Part shown: in pieces, positions 1-5,890 of the stretch
How positions within the stretch are numbered: position 1 is the first letter of the stretch
How the letters are laid out: each line of letters begins with the position of its first letter
NCBI GenBank assembly: GCA_030699295.1
Contig: JAUYJQ010000020.1
Coordinates: 1 to 10,080, forward strand
Direction of reading: 5' to 3'
From: Candidatus Beckwithbacteria bacterium
Lineage (GTDB): Bacteria; Patescibacteriota; Microgenomatia; UBA1400; CG1-02-47-37
Length of the DNA: 10,080 bases
Program-made: the position numbers and the translations under genes
The notes under the pieces: generated by a model
Told to the model about the DNA's origin: nothing
Seen by the model: only the letters and a program-made list of their open reading frames with translations
Database searches by the model: none

Positions 1-1
1 C

Positions 2-289
2 TTTTTAGCCCTATCGCTGATTGCCACTTCGGTCTACCAAACCATTGCCGCTTATCACTACCTGAACCGAATCCTGCCTCTTCTACAAACGGTTGACACA
101 TCTCAGCTGGCTGATCTGAAAACCAGCCTGATCAAACAGGCCGTAGTCGTCTCTTCCGGCTTGTTTATTGACTCTTTTTACGGCTTTGCCCTGCTGATCA
201 AACCCTCCCACACAGTCACGGTGATTCACTTTATTTTAGGCGTATTGCTATTTATTTTTTCCAACCTGCTGTTTCAATTCATGATATAA
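2..289 (+). CDS. C-terminal part of an integral membrane protein (5' end outside window)
   Basis: The frame is open from the window edge to a TAA at 287-289 and gives 95 residues with no start codon needed inside the window. I do not recognise the family. Three hydrophobic segments are visible, at about fragment residues 1-18, 47-66 and 72-95. A polar stretch around residues 29-46 separates the first two, and the last segment runs to the C-terminus. This pattern indicates a polytopic membrane protein. The stop codon is embedded in the TATAAT of the promoter for the next gene, and that gene starts 6 bases later in the same frame. The calling confidence comes from the uninterrupted frame and the membrane-type composition. 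A chance open frame of 95 codons is possible but less likely. Confidence 0.65.
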   Translation, partial: FLALSLIATSVYQTIAAYHYLNRILPLLQTVDTSQLADLKTSLIKQAVVVSSGLFIDSFYGFALLIKPSHTVTVIHFILGVLLFIFSNLLFQFMI

Positions 290-290
290 T
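282..290 (+). promoter_or_regulatory. Extended -10 promoter (TGATATAAT) for tig, leaderless type
   Basis: The sequence TG-A-TATAAT is a perfect extended -10 element. The last base of the hexamer (290) would be about -7, which puts the transcription start at about 296-297, on or next to the ATG of tig at 296. I see no good -35 hexamer 16-18 bases upstream, as is usual for extended -10 promoters. The TAA inside TATAAT is also the stop codon of the upstream membrane protein gene. There is no Shine-Dalgarno sequence between promoter and ATG and no room for one. Confidence 0.6.
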
Positions 291-295
291 TCCTC

Positions 296-1135
296 ATGCC
301 TCTGGATAGCAAACTTACTTGGCTGCCCCAAAAAACCTTTGAACTGGAATTCTCCCTACCCTGGAAACAAGTCAAAATCACCTACGACCTGGTCTTAAAA
401 GAGTTAGTTAAAGCAACTGATCTTAAAGGTTTTAGAAAAGGCAAAGCCCCACGTGAATTAATCGAAAAACAGGCCGATAAAGGTAAAATTTACGGTGAGG
501 TAATCAACCAGCTGCTACCGGTCTCTTATGCCGCCGCGGTCAAACAGCATCAGTTAAAACCGGCCTTGGCCCCAAAGATTACCATTGTCAGCGCCGAAGA
601 GGATAAACCCTGGCAATTTAAGGCTAAAAGCTGTGAGTTGCCCGAGGTTAAACTGGGAAATTATCAGGGATCGGCCCGGAGTGCCTTAGTCAAAAGCCAG
701 CTCGAGAAAAAAGACTTGACCCAGTCGCAAAAATTCAATTTTATTGCCCAAGCCCTCATCAAAGACAACCAGTTAGAGCTGCCGGACTTACTGATCGAAT
801 CAGAGCGGGACCGATTATTATCCAAACTCCTGGCTGAACTGCAAAAACTGGATTTAAGCCTGGAACAATACGCCGGTTCGAATCAAAAAACCGTTGAACA
901 GGTGAAAGACGAATATAAACAAACCGGCTCTAATACCCTCAAGCTGGAGTTGATTCTCCAGGCTATTGCCAATGATAGAAAAATTACCATCAAAGAAGCA
1001 GAAATTGACAAGATGATCAGCCAGTCAGGGGATGAGAAGTTAAAAAAACAATTAAACACCCCGTCGGAGCGGGCCTATATTGCCGGCGTTTTGAGGAAAA
1101 AACACGCCATTGACTTCTTGACCTCCTTGGGGTAA
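296..1135 (+). CDS. tig: Trigger factor, short form lacking the PPIase domain
   Basis: This is a ribosome-associated chaperone that meets nascent chains at the exit tunnel. The N-terminal ribosome-binding domain spans about residues 12-125. It contains the signature GFRKGKAP at 45-52, the loop that contacts ribosomal protein L23 in characterised trigger factors. The C-terminal helical chaperone domain follows at about 135-279 and includes the typical 'LSLEQY' stretch near 187-192. The roughly 100-residue FKBP-type peptidyl-prolyl isomerase domain that normally separates them is absent; only a short linker near 125-140 remains. The protein is 279 residues against about 430 in the usual family. 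The frame is uninterrupted, so this is not a frameshift artefact. An in-frame TAA 6 bases upstream fixes the N-terminus to within a few codons. Translation is probably leaderless, given the extended -10 just upstream. Confidence 0.92.
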   Translation: MPLDSKLTWLPQKTFELEFSLPWKQVKITYDLVLKELVKATDLKGFRKGKAPRELIEKQADKGKIYGEVINQLLPVSYAAAVKQHQLKPALAPKITIVSAEEDKPWQFKAKSCELPEVKLGNYQGSARSALVKSQLEKKDLTQSQKFNFIAQALIKDNQLELPDLLIESERDRLLSKLLAELQKLDLSLEQYAGSNQKTVEQVKDEYKQTGSNTLKLELILQAIANDRKITIKEAEIDKMISQSGDEKLKKQLNTPSERAYIAGVLRKKHAIDFLTSLG

Positions 1136-1138
1136 AAT
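1110..1138 (+). promoter_or_regulatory. Promoter TTGACT-N17-TAAAAT inside the end of tig
   Basis: TTGACT at 1110-1115 is followed after exactly 17 bases by TAAAAT at 1133-1138. Each hexamer differs from the sigma-70-type consensus at one position. The expected start site is about 1145, only some 5 bases before the ATG at 1150. The -35 lies in tig coding sequence, and the -10 begins on the tig stop codon TAA (1133-1135). This resembles the arrangement at the start of tig itself. A second TTGACC at 1119-1124 is too close to the -10 to serve. Confidence 0.6.
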
Positions 1139-1149
1139 GCCTCCCAAAT

Positions 1150-1698
1150 ATGACAATGACTCCCGCCTTGAACGACACCAATAAAAAGAAAAAATCCCTG
1201 CCTAAATCCGACAACTTTATCGAAGCTTTTAAAGATAGTCGTCCCGCCTCTAAAGCGATCACGGGCAAGTTTGATTTTGAGTCGTTCCTCAGCCAACAGG
1301 AAGCCCGTATCCGCCAGAATGAACGCCAGCGCTTTGATCAAATCCGCCACGAAGAACAGATTATTTTTTCCCGGCAAAATCAGGAAACCAAGTTAGAAAT
1401 AGAAGCTCTGCAGGTAGAAATCAAGAAACTGGCCAAAGAAGTCGGCGGCGTCATGATCGAAGCCGAAAAAACATCTTTCCAGGCGGTAATTAACCCAGGT
1501 GTTTATCACAAAAACTTTTTCAAGCGGTTGCTGTCTTTAATCCAAATTGCCAAGAAAACAGTCATCGAAGGCAAAACCTGGCTGCAGATGGCTAACCACC
1601 GCAGTCAATCCCGCTCGGCCTACTGGACCGGGGTTAAAAAAGGCGGCACCAGCTATATGTTAAGCAGCGACCGTACCGTCGCCACCCAAGCCGGATAA
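1150..1698 (+). CDS. Uncharacterised coiled-coil protein (possibly DUF5660-like)
   Basis: The gene encodes 182 residues with no signal peptide, no membrane segment and no cysteine, so it is probably cytoplasmic. The first 35 residues are Lys-rich and low in order. Residues about 45-105 are rich in Glu, Gln, Arg and Lys with heptad-like spacing and should form a coiled coil. A hydrophobic, basic stretch at about 122-150 ends in a Trp-containing motif. A Ser/Gly-rich tail (152-182) includes 'YWTGVKKGGTSYML' at 158-171. From memory the tail resembles DUF5660-type proteins of Microgenomates/CPR genomes; I could not check this, and no function is assigned. It lies 14 bases after tig and has its own promoter. 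An alternative start is the ATG at 1156. No Shine-Dalgarno sequence is seen. Confidence 0.8.
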   Translation: MTMTPALNDTNKKKKSLPKSDNFIEAFKDSRPASKAITGKFDFESFLSQQEARIRQNERQRFDQIRHEEQIIFSRQNQETKLEIEALQVEIKKLAKEVGGVMIEAEKTSFQAVINPGVYHKNFFKRLLSLIQIAKKTVIEGKTWLQMANHRSQSRSAYWTGVKKGGTSYMLSSDRTVATQAG

Positions 1699-1717
1699 AA
1701 CTAACCTCTACAAAAAT

Positions 1718-1945
1718 ATGCCCATGGAGCCCGGCTACATCGATTTAGAATTAGACGCAGTCGAAGCTCGTGGTGCAGGTAGGGTGCCTCAAGAAACAGC
1801 CAAAAGTCCGGCTACACCTGGAAGTGGCATACTTTCATCCCATCCTGAAGGTATACCCAGACAACTGATCAAGAAAAAGGGTATTAAAACTAGGAAGTAT
1901 GTTGGCACAGAAAAAACTCAAGTCTTGAGGCGCGAACAAGGTTAA
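1718..1945 (+). CDS. Small hypothetical ORF, 75 codons, doubtful
   Basis: The ATG at 1718 follows the previous stop by 19 bases and the frame runs to TAA at 1943-1945, filling most of the gap before the tRNA. A second in-frame ATG lies at 1724. The product would be acidic at the N-terminus, Gly/Pro/Ser-rich in the middle (about residues 19-47) and basic at the C-terminus (about 48-75). It has no membrane segment and no motif I recognise. Codon use differs from the neighbours: four of its six Arg codons are AGG or AGA, and Gly is mostly GGT, whereas adjacent genes favour CGG/CGC and GGC. No Shine-Dalgarno sequence precedes it. It could be a real small gene, a remnant of acquired DNA, or non-coding sequence that is open by chance. 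Confidence 0.35.
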   Translation: MPMEPGYIDLELDAVEARGAGRVPQETAKSPATPGSGILSSHPEGIPRQLIKKKGIKTRKYVGTEKTQVLRREQG

Positions 1946-1969
1946 AAGCTGGTTTTCCCAATCTGTTTT

Positions 1970-1978
1970 TGTTAAGAT
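1970..1978 (+). promoter_or_regulatory. Candidate extended -10 promoter for tRNA-Val/thrS
   Basis: TG-T-TAAGAT is an extended -10 with four of six matches in the hexamer. It would start transcription near 1985, about 4 bases before the mature tRNA. No convincing -35 is visible at normal spacing. It is the best candidate in the short gap 1946-1988, which holds nothing else I can identify. If real, it could drive the tRNA and the whole thrS-pheT block. Confidence 0.35.
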
Positions 1979-1988
1979 AACTTATTGC

Positions 1989-2062
1989 GGACGGTTAGCT
2001 CAGTTGGTTAGAGCGCTACATTGACATTGTAGAGGTCATAGGTTCGAACCCTATACCGTCCA
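1989..2062 (+). tRNA. trnV: tRNA-Val (anticodon GAC)
   Basis: This is a complete 74-base cloverleaf. The acceptor stem GGACGGT pairs with ACCGTCC (2055-2061), followed by discriminator A at 2062. The D arm is GCTC/GAGC with the GG of the D loop. The anticodon arm is CTACA/TGTAG with loop TTGACAT, giving anticodon GAC, which reads GUC and GUU. The T arm is ATAGG/CCTAT with loop TTCGAAC. The 3' CCA is not encoded, since the next bases are CGT, so it must be added after transcription. The thrS start codon is only 8 bases downstream, which suggests a joint transcript in which tRNA 3' processing would create the 5' end of the thrS mRNA. Confidence 0.97.
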
Positions 2063-2070
2063 CGTAAACT

Positions 2071-3807
2071 ATGAAACAAACTGATAAATTAGGGGCTCTG
2101 CGCCATACCGCCGAGCACGTGCTACATCAGGCCATGTACCGGCTCTATCCCGGTATTGCCGCCGCCATGGGTCCGGCGACTGCTGATGGCTTCTATTTTG
2201 ACTTTGACCCAAAAGGTAAGGTCAAAATTTCTGCCGCGGATTTTCCCAAGATCGAAGCGGAAATGAAGAAAATTATTTCCGCCAACCTACCGATGATTAA
2301 GAAATCCTTAACTCTTGCCGAGGCTAAAAAATTATTTAAAGGCAATCCCTATAAACAGGAGTGGTTGGAAACTATCGACAAGCCGACTGTTTATTGGTCA
2401 GGAGACAAGTTTGTCGATTTATGTTCCGGTCCGCACGTTAAGTCCACCGGTAAAATTAAAGCCTTTAAGTTACTGTCCGTAGCTGGCGCTTACTGGCACG
2501 GCGACGAGAAAAAGAAAATGCTCACCCGGATTTACGGCACCGCCTTTTCCAGTCAAAAAGAACTGAATGAGTATTTAGCCAAGCTGGAACTGGCCAAGAA
2601 AAACGACCACCGTAAACTGGGGCAGCAACTGGAGATTTTTGCCATCAGCGAAGCCGTCGGTCAAGGTTTGATTCTGTGGCTGCCCAAAGGCCAGATCATA
2701 AAAGAAGAGCTGGAAAACTGGGCCCGGCAAACCGAAAAAGACTGGGGTTACCAGCACGTTACTACCCCAAATATCGGCAAAACCAAACTCTACCGGACTT
2801 CAGGCCACCTGCCCTACTACAAAAAAGATATGTATCCGGCAATGAAAGGCGAAAAGGGCGAGGAGTACATCTTAAAACCGATGAATTGCCCTCATCATCA
2901 CCAGATATTCCTGGCAAAAAAACGCAGCTACAAAGAACTGCCTTTGCGCCTAGCCGAGTTCGGCACCTGCTACCGCTTTGAGGCTTCGGGGGAACTCTTC
3001 GGTTTGATGCGCGTCCGGGGTTTTACCCAAAACGACGCTCATATTTATTGCAGTAATACTCAAGCGGTGGAAGAATTTGTCTCGGTCATGAAACTGCACC
3101 AGTATTATTATAAAGCTTTAGGCATCAAGAAATATTATTTGGAACTGGCACTAAGAAACCCAAAAAATAAAACCAAATATATGGGCAGTGATGCCATGTG
3201 GGTTAAAGCCGAAAAATTAATGCGCCAGGCGGCTGCAAAAGTCAACATTCCCATGATTACCCGGGTCGGCAATGCTGCTTTTTACGGCCCGAAAATCGAC
3301 TTTATTATTGAAAGCTCCACCGGTCGGGAGTTTGCTATTTCCACTAATCAAATTGACCTTTTCATGGGAACAAGATTTGGCCTCAAATATACTGATTCGG
3401 ATGGCAAAGACAAAACTCCGGTAATTATTCATCGGGCACCGCTGGGATCACACGAGCGTTTTATTGGTTTTTTAATCGAGCATTACGGCGGCGCATTCCC
3501 GTTATGGCTGGCGCCTGTGCAAATCAGAGTTTTGCCGATATCGGAAAAACAAAACGCGGCGGCAAAAAAAGTAGTTGAGCAACTGAGCAATTTCCGAGTG
3601 GAATTGGACGACCGGTCAGAATCATTGGGGGCAAAAATCCGCGACGGGGAAAACCAAAAGGTGCCGTTTCAAATAATTTTAGGCGATAAAGAAGTTAAAG
3701 CTAAAAAGCTATCACTAAGACAACGGGGCAAAGGTGACTTAGGCCAAATGACATTAAGCCAATTTACTGCTAAAATCACCCAAGCCATCGAGCAAAAGAC
3801 AATATGA
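2071..3807 (+). CDS. thrS: Threonyl-tRNA synthetase, lacking the N-terminal TGS domain
   Basis: This class II synthetase charges tRNA-Thr in the cytoplasm. Residues 7-165 form the editing domain that removes mischarged serine, with its HxxxH (His12, His16) and Cys118/His122 metal-site-like residues. The catalytic core follows: Zn ligands Cys273, His324 and His454, motif 2 with Arg302, and motif 3 around Arg463. The anticodon-binding domain occupies about 485-575. The length is 578 residues against about 640 in the usual form. The missing part is the N-terminal TGS (ubiquitin-like) domain. A TAA in frame at 2065-2067 and the tRNA just upstream rule out a longer N-terminus. The gene is first in the thrS-infC-rpmI-rplT-pheS-pheT block. 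I see no T-box leader and no tRNA-Thr-like operator. There is no Shine-Dalgarno sequence in the 8 bases before the ATG. Confidence 0.97.
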   Translation: MKQTDKLGALRHTAEHVLHQAMYRLYPGIAAAMGPATADGFYFDFDPKGKVKISAADFPKIEAEMKKIISANLPMIKKSLTLAEAKKLFKGNPYKQEWLETIDKPTVYWSGDKFVDLCSGPHVKSTGKIKAFKLLSVAGAYWHGDEKKKMLTRIYGTAFSSQKELNEYLAKLELAKKNDHRKLGQQLEIFAISEAVGQGLILWLPKGQIIKEELENWARQTEKDWGYQHVTTPNIGKTKLYRTSGHLPYYKKDMYPAMKGEKGEEYILKPMNCPHHHQIFLAKKRSYKELPLRLAEFGTCYRFEASGELFGLMRVRGFTQNDAHIYCSNTQAVEEFVSVMKLHQYYYKALGIKKYYLELALRNPKNKTKYMGSDAMWVKAEKLMRQAAAKVNIPMITRVGNAAFYGPKIDFIIESSTGREFAISTNQIDLFMGTRFGLKYTDSDGKDKTPVIIHRAPLGSHERFIGFLIEHYGGAFPLWLAPVQIRVLPISEKQNAAAKKVVEQLSNFRVELDDRSESLGAKIRDGENQKVPFQIILGDKEVKAKKLSLRQRGKGDLGQMTLSQFTAKITQAIEQKTI

Positions 3808-4343
3808 AAAAATACGTTCAATTAAACCAGTATATTACGGCGCCTAGTGTCAGGGTGATCGGCCCGGACGAAAAACAAATCGGGGTGATGACCCGCGACG
3901 AAGCTCTATTTAAAGCCAAACAGCAAGACATGGATTTAGTCATGGTGGCCGATAAAGCCCAGCCGCCGGTAGTGAAAATGATCGAATTTAGTAAATACAA
4001 GTATCAACTGGCGCAAAAAAACAAAGAAAGCAGCAAAAAAGACAAAACCAGGGGTTTAAAAGAAGTCCGCTTTACCCCGTTTATCGGCCAAAAGGATTTT
4101 GACACCCGGATTGAAAAGATCAAAAACTTTCTCTTTAATGGACACAAAGTCAAAATCACGGTAAAATTCACCGGTCGGCAGATCACCAAGAAAGACTTTG
4201 GTGATGCGGTCTTAAAAAAAGCCACCCACGCTTTAATCGAGTTTGGCACTCAGGAAACTGAACCCAAACTCCAGGGCAAATTAATGTGGGTTAATATCGG
4301 CCCGAAGAAGGGGTTAAAGAAAAATGAAGAAAAAAAATCCTAA
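3804..4343 (+). CDS. infC: Translation initiation factor IF-3
   Basis: IF3 binds the 30S subunit, keeps 50S away and checks the start codon and initiator tRNA. At 179 residues it has the usual length. The N-terminal domain is at about 1-72, with the typical opening 'NQYITAPSVRVIG' at 8-20 and 'PPVVKMIEFSKYKY' at 54-67. A Lys-rich linker follows at about 68-83, then the C-terminal 30S-binding domain at about 84-170 (KEVRF at 86-90, FTGRQ at 122-126). The tail is basic. The start is ATG, unlike the rare AUU start of the enterobacterial gene, so IF3 control through its own start codon is not apparent. The ATG overlaps the thrS stop in an ATGA, which suggests translational coupling. Its 3' end overlaps rpmI by 20 bases. 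Confidence 0.97.
   Translation: MKKYVQLNQYITAPSVRVIGPDEKQIGVMTRDEALFKAKQQDMDLVMVADKAQPPVVKMIEFSKYKYQLAQKNKESSKKDKTRGLKEVRFTPFIGQKDFDTRIEKIKNFLFNGHKVKITVKFTGRQITKKDFGDAVLKKATHALIEFGTQETEPKLQGKLMWVNIGPKKGLKKNEEKKS
4308..4313 (+). promoter_or_regulatory. Possible ribosome binding site for rpmI
   Basis: AAGGGG sits 10 bases before the rpmI ATG, within the 3' coding end of infC. It is only a partial match to the Shine-Dalgarno consensus, but it is the clearest purine-rich site before any start in this block. It supports initiation at 4324 inside infC. Confidence 0.35.
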
Positions 4344-4536
4344 AATCAAAATAAAAACCAGAAAATCAGTCTCCAAGCGCTTTAAGATTACCAAAGGCGG
4401 GGTAGTCTTGCGCCGCTCCGGGCAAATCCGGCATTTACGGGCTAACCGCAGTAAAAGAAATTTACGCCGGGGCAAAGTACCCAAAGTAGCCAACCAAACG
4501 CTGGCAAAAAAAATTAAAAGGATGATGGTTAGATAA
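4324..4536 (+). CDS. rpmI: 50S ribosomal protein L35
   Basis: L35 is a small, very basic protein of the large ribosomal subunit. The product is 70 residues, near the usual 64-66, and has the family pattern: 'KTRKSVSKRFKITKGG' at 11-26, then an Arg/His/Lys-rich stretch with 'LRRGK' near 47-51. The gene starts inside infC (overlap 20 bases, different frame) and ends 4 bases before rplT. The infC-rpmI-rplT linkage is one of the most conserved ribosomal-protein clusters in bacteria. Where it has been studied, L20 represses it through an mRNA leader; I see no obvious leader structure here because infC starts inside thrS. Confidence 0.96.
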   Translation: MKKKNPKIKIKTRKSVSKRFKITKGGVVLRRSGQIRHLRANRSKRNLRRGKVPKVANQTLAKKIKRMMVR

Positions 4537-4540
4537 TCAT

Positions 4541-4912
4541 ATGAGAGTCAAAACCGGTATTGTTCGTCACCGTAAGCACAAAAAGACCCTGAGCCTAGCC
4601 AAAGGCTACTGGATGAGCCGCAGCAAGCTTTATAAGAAGGCCAAAGAGGCAATCCTGCACGCCGGTGTCTATGCTTATCACGGCCGGAAAAAACGGAAAC
4701 GGGATTTTCGCAGGCTGTGGATCCAAAGAATCAATGCCGGCTTAACCGATACCGGGTTGTCATACTCCCGGTTTATACGAGCCTTAAGCTTAAATAAGAT
4801 CGAACTGGACCGGAAAATCCTGGCCGAACTGGCTTTAAACCATCAGTCGGTTTGGCAGAAAGTTGTCGATGCAACTGCTAAATCTAAAAAACCAAGCGCT
4901 GGCGCTAATTGA
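4541..4912 (+). CDS. rplT: 50S ribosomal protein L20
   Basis: L20 binds 23S rRNA early in 50S assembly. The product is 123 residues, slightly longer than the usual 115-120. It shows the N-terminal basic extension ('HRKHKKTLSLAKGY' at 10-23), the hallmark 'KRKRDFRRLWIQRINA' at 51-66, and the globular C-terminal domain with 'GLSYSRFI' near 72-79. The last dozen residues are a low-complexity Ala/Ser/Lys tail encoded in the region that overlaps the start of pheS by 44-50 bases. In other bacteria L20 is the autorepressor of this cluster. Whether that operates here cannot be told from the sequence. A weak purine-rich AAAGGATG lies 16 bases upstream of the ATG. Confidence 0.97.
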   Translation: MRVKTGIVRHRKHKKTLSLAKGYWMSRSKLYKKAKEAILHAGVYAYHGRKKRKRDFRRLWIQRINAGLTDTGLSYSRFIRALSLNKIELDRKILAELALNHQSVWQKVVDATAKSKKPSAGAN

Positions 4913-5888
4913 TCAGGCGGGTTCCCCTGAAGAACTCAAACAACTGCAGATCGATCTTTTGGGCCGTAAAAGCGAACTCAATCAGACCCTAAAAACTCTG
5001 GCTAAGCTCCCGCCTGAAGAAAAAATTAACCTGGGCCGGCAGGTAAACGAAACCAAAAACGCCATTGAGTCGGCTTTAAACGAGCGGCGGCAGCAGCTCG
5101 GCGGACGAACTGATCAGTGGCTTGATGTCACCGCCCCGGGTAAACAACCGCCCCTGGGCCATCTACATCCCATCTCTCAAGCAATTGAAGAAATTCAGCG
5201 TCTGTTTGAACACCTTGGCTTTACCCGGGTTCGCTATCCGGAAGTCGACTGGGACTGGTATGTATTTGAGGCTTTAAATATGCCCGCCGATCACCCCGCC
5301 CGGGATGAATGGGAAACGATATTTATCGATGCTCCTAAGCACCCAAAACTAGGCCAAATGGTTTTAACCACGCACACCAGTAATGGCCAAGTCCGGGAAA
5401 TGGAACGGGTTAAAACTCCGCCGATCCGGATGCTCAACATCGGCAAATGTTACCGCCGCCAGCAGGATCCGACCCACACGGTCATGTTCCATCAATTTGA
5501 AGGCCTGGTGATCGATAAAGGTATATCTATACCTCATCTTAAGGGCACGCTTGATTACTTCGGCCGGGAATTTTTTGGGCCCAAGATCAAGTCCAGAATC
5601 AGGCCGTTTCACTTTCAGTTTACCGAACCGTCATTTGAAGTGGACTTTACTTGTACCGCTTGTTCCGGCCGCGGCTGCCGTTTTTGCAAATCAGGCTGGG
5701 TCGAGGTCGGCGGCGCCGGCATGGTCCACCCCAATGTTTTAAAAGCGGGCAAAATTGACCCACGAGTATTCTCGGGGTTTGCTTTCGGTTGGGGAGTTGA
5801 ACGGGTCTTAAGGCTTAAACCCGGTTTAAACATCGACGATATCCGGATGCTTTATTCCAGCCAACCGGAGTTTTTAAATCAATTCTAA
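4869..5888 (+). CDS. pheS: Phenylalanyl-tRNA synthetase alpha subunit
   Basis: This is the catalytic subunit of the alpha2-beta2 enzyme that charges tRNA-Phe. Residues 1-80 form the N-terminal coiled coil that contacts tRNA-Phe. The class II core follows, with motif 2 around Arg196 (GKCYRR, 192-197), 'FHQFEG' at 207-212, and motif 3 'GFAFGWGVER' at 303-312. Four cysteines in C-x2-C-x4-C-x2-C arrangement (262, 265, 270, 273) sit in an insertion before 'GGAGMVHP'. I recall similar insertions in PheS of several bacterial groups, probably structural zinc sites. The length of 339 residues is normal. I chose ATG 4869; an in-frame TTG at 4863 would add two residues. The gene begins inside rplT and ends 2 bases before pheT. 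No pheM-like leader ORF or attenuator is seen. Confidence 0.96.
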   Translation: MQLLNLKNQALALIDQAGSPEELKQLQIDLLGRKSELNQTLKTLAKLPPEEKINLGRQVNETKNAIESALNERRQQLGGRTDQWLDVTAPGKQPPLGHLHPISQAIEEIQRLFEHLGFTRVRYPEVDWDWYVFEALNMPADHPARDEWETIFIDAPKHPKLGQMVLTTHTSNGQVREMERVKTPPIRMLNIGKCYRRQQDPTHTVMFHQFEGLVIDKGISIPHLKGTLDYFGREFFGPKIKSRIRPFHFQFTEPSFEVDFTCTACSGRGCRFCKSGWVEVGGAGMVHPNVLKAGKIDPRVFSGFAFGWGVERVLRLKPGLNIDDIRMLYSSQPEFLNQF

Positions 5889-5890
5889 CT

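Noticed and set aside
1017..1377. Two minus-strand open frames (83 and 100 codons)
   Set aside because: They lie opposite tig and the 182-residue gene, both better supported by family match or by promoter and codon pattern. They have no promoter or motif of their own.
1911..1929. Minus-strand terminator-like hairpin (5-bp stem, 3-base loop, then six T on the minus strand)
   Set aside because: The stem is short and AT-rich, it lies within the small ORF, and there is no minus-strand gene upstream that would need it. Probably chance.
1946..2070. T-box riboswitch or ThrRS operator upstream of thrS
   Set aside because: The only structure there is a complete functional-looking tRNA-Val. There is no T-box sequence, and the anticodon is not that of tRNA-Thr.
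2676..2981. 101-codon plus-strand open frame inside thrS
   Set aside because: It overlaps the ThrRS catalytic core in another frame and shows no protein-like features.
4863..4868. TTG at 4863 as the start of pheS
   Set aside because: It is possible, but it adds only Met-Ser before an ATG that matches the usual PheS N-terminus, and neither has a Shine-Dalgarno sequence. ATG 4869 was preferred.
4913..5890. pheM-like leader peptide and attenuator for pheST
   Set aside because: pheS begins inside rplT, so there is no intergenic space, and no short Phe-rich ORF was seen.
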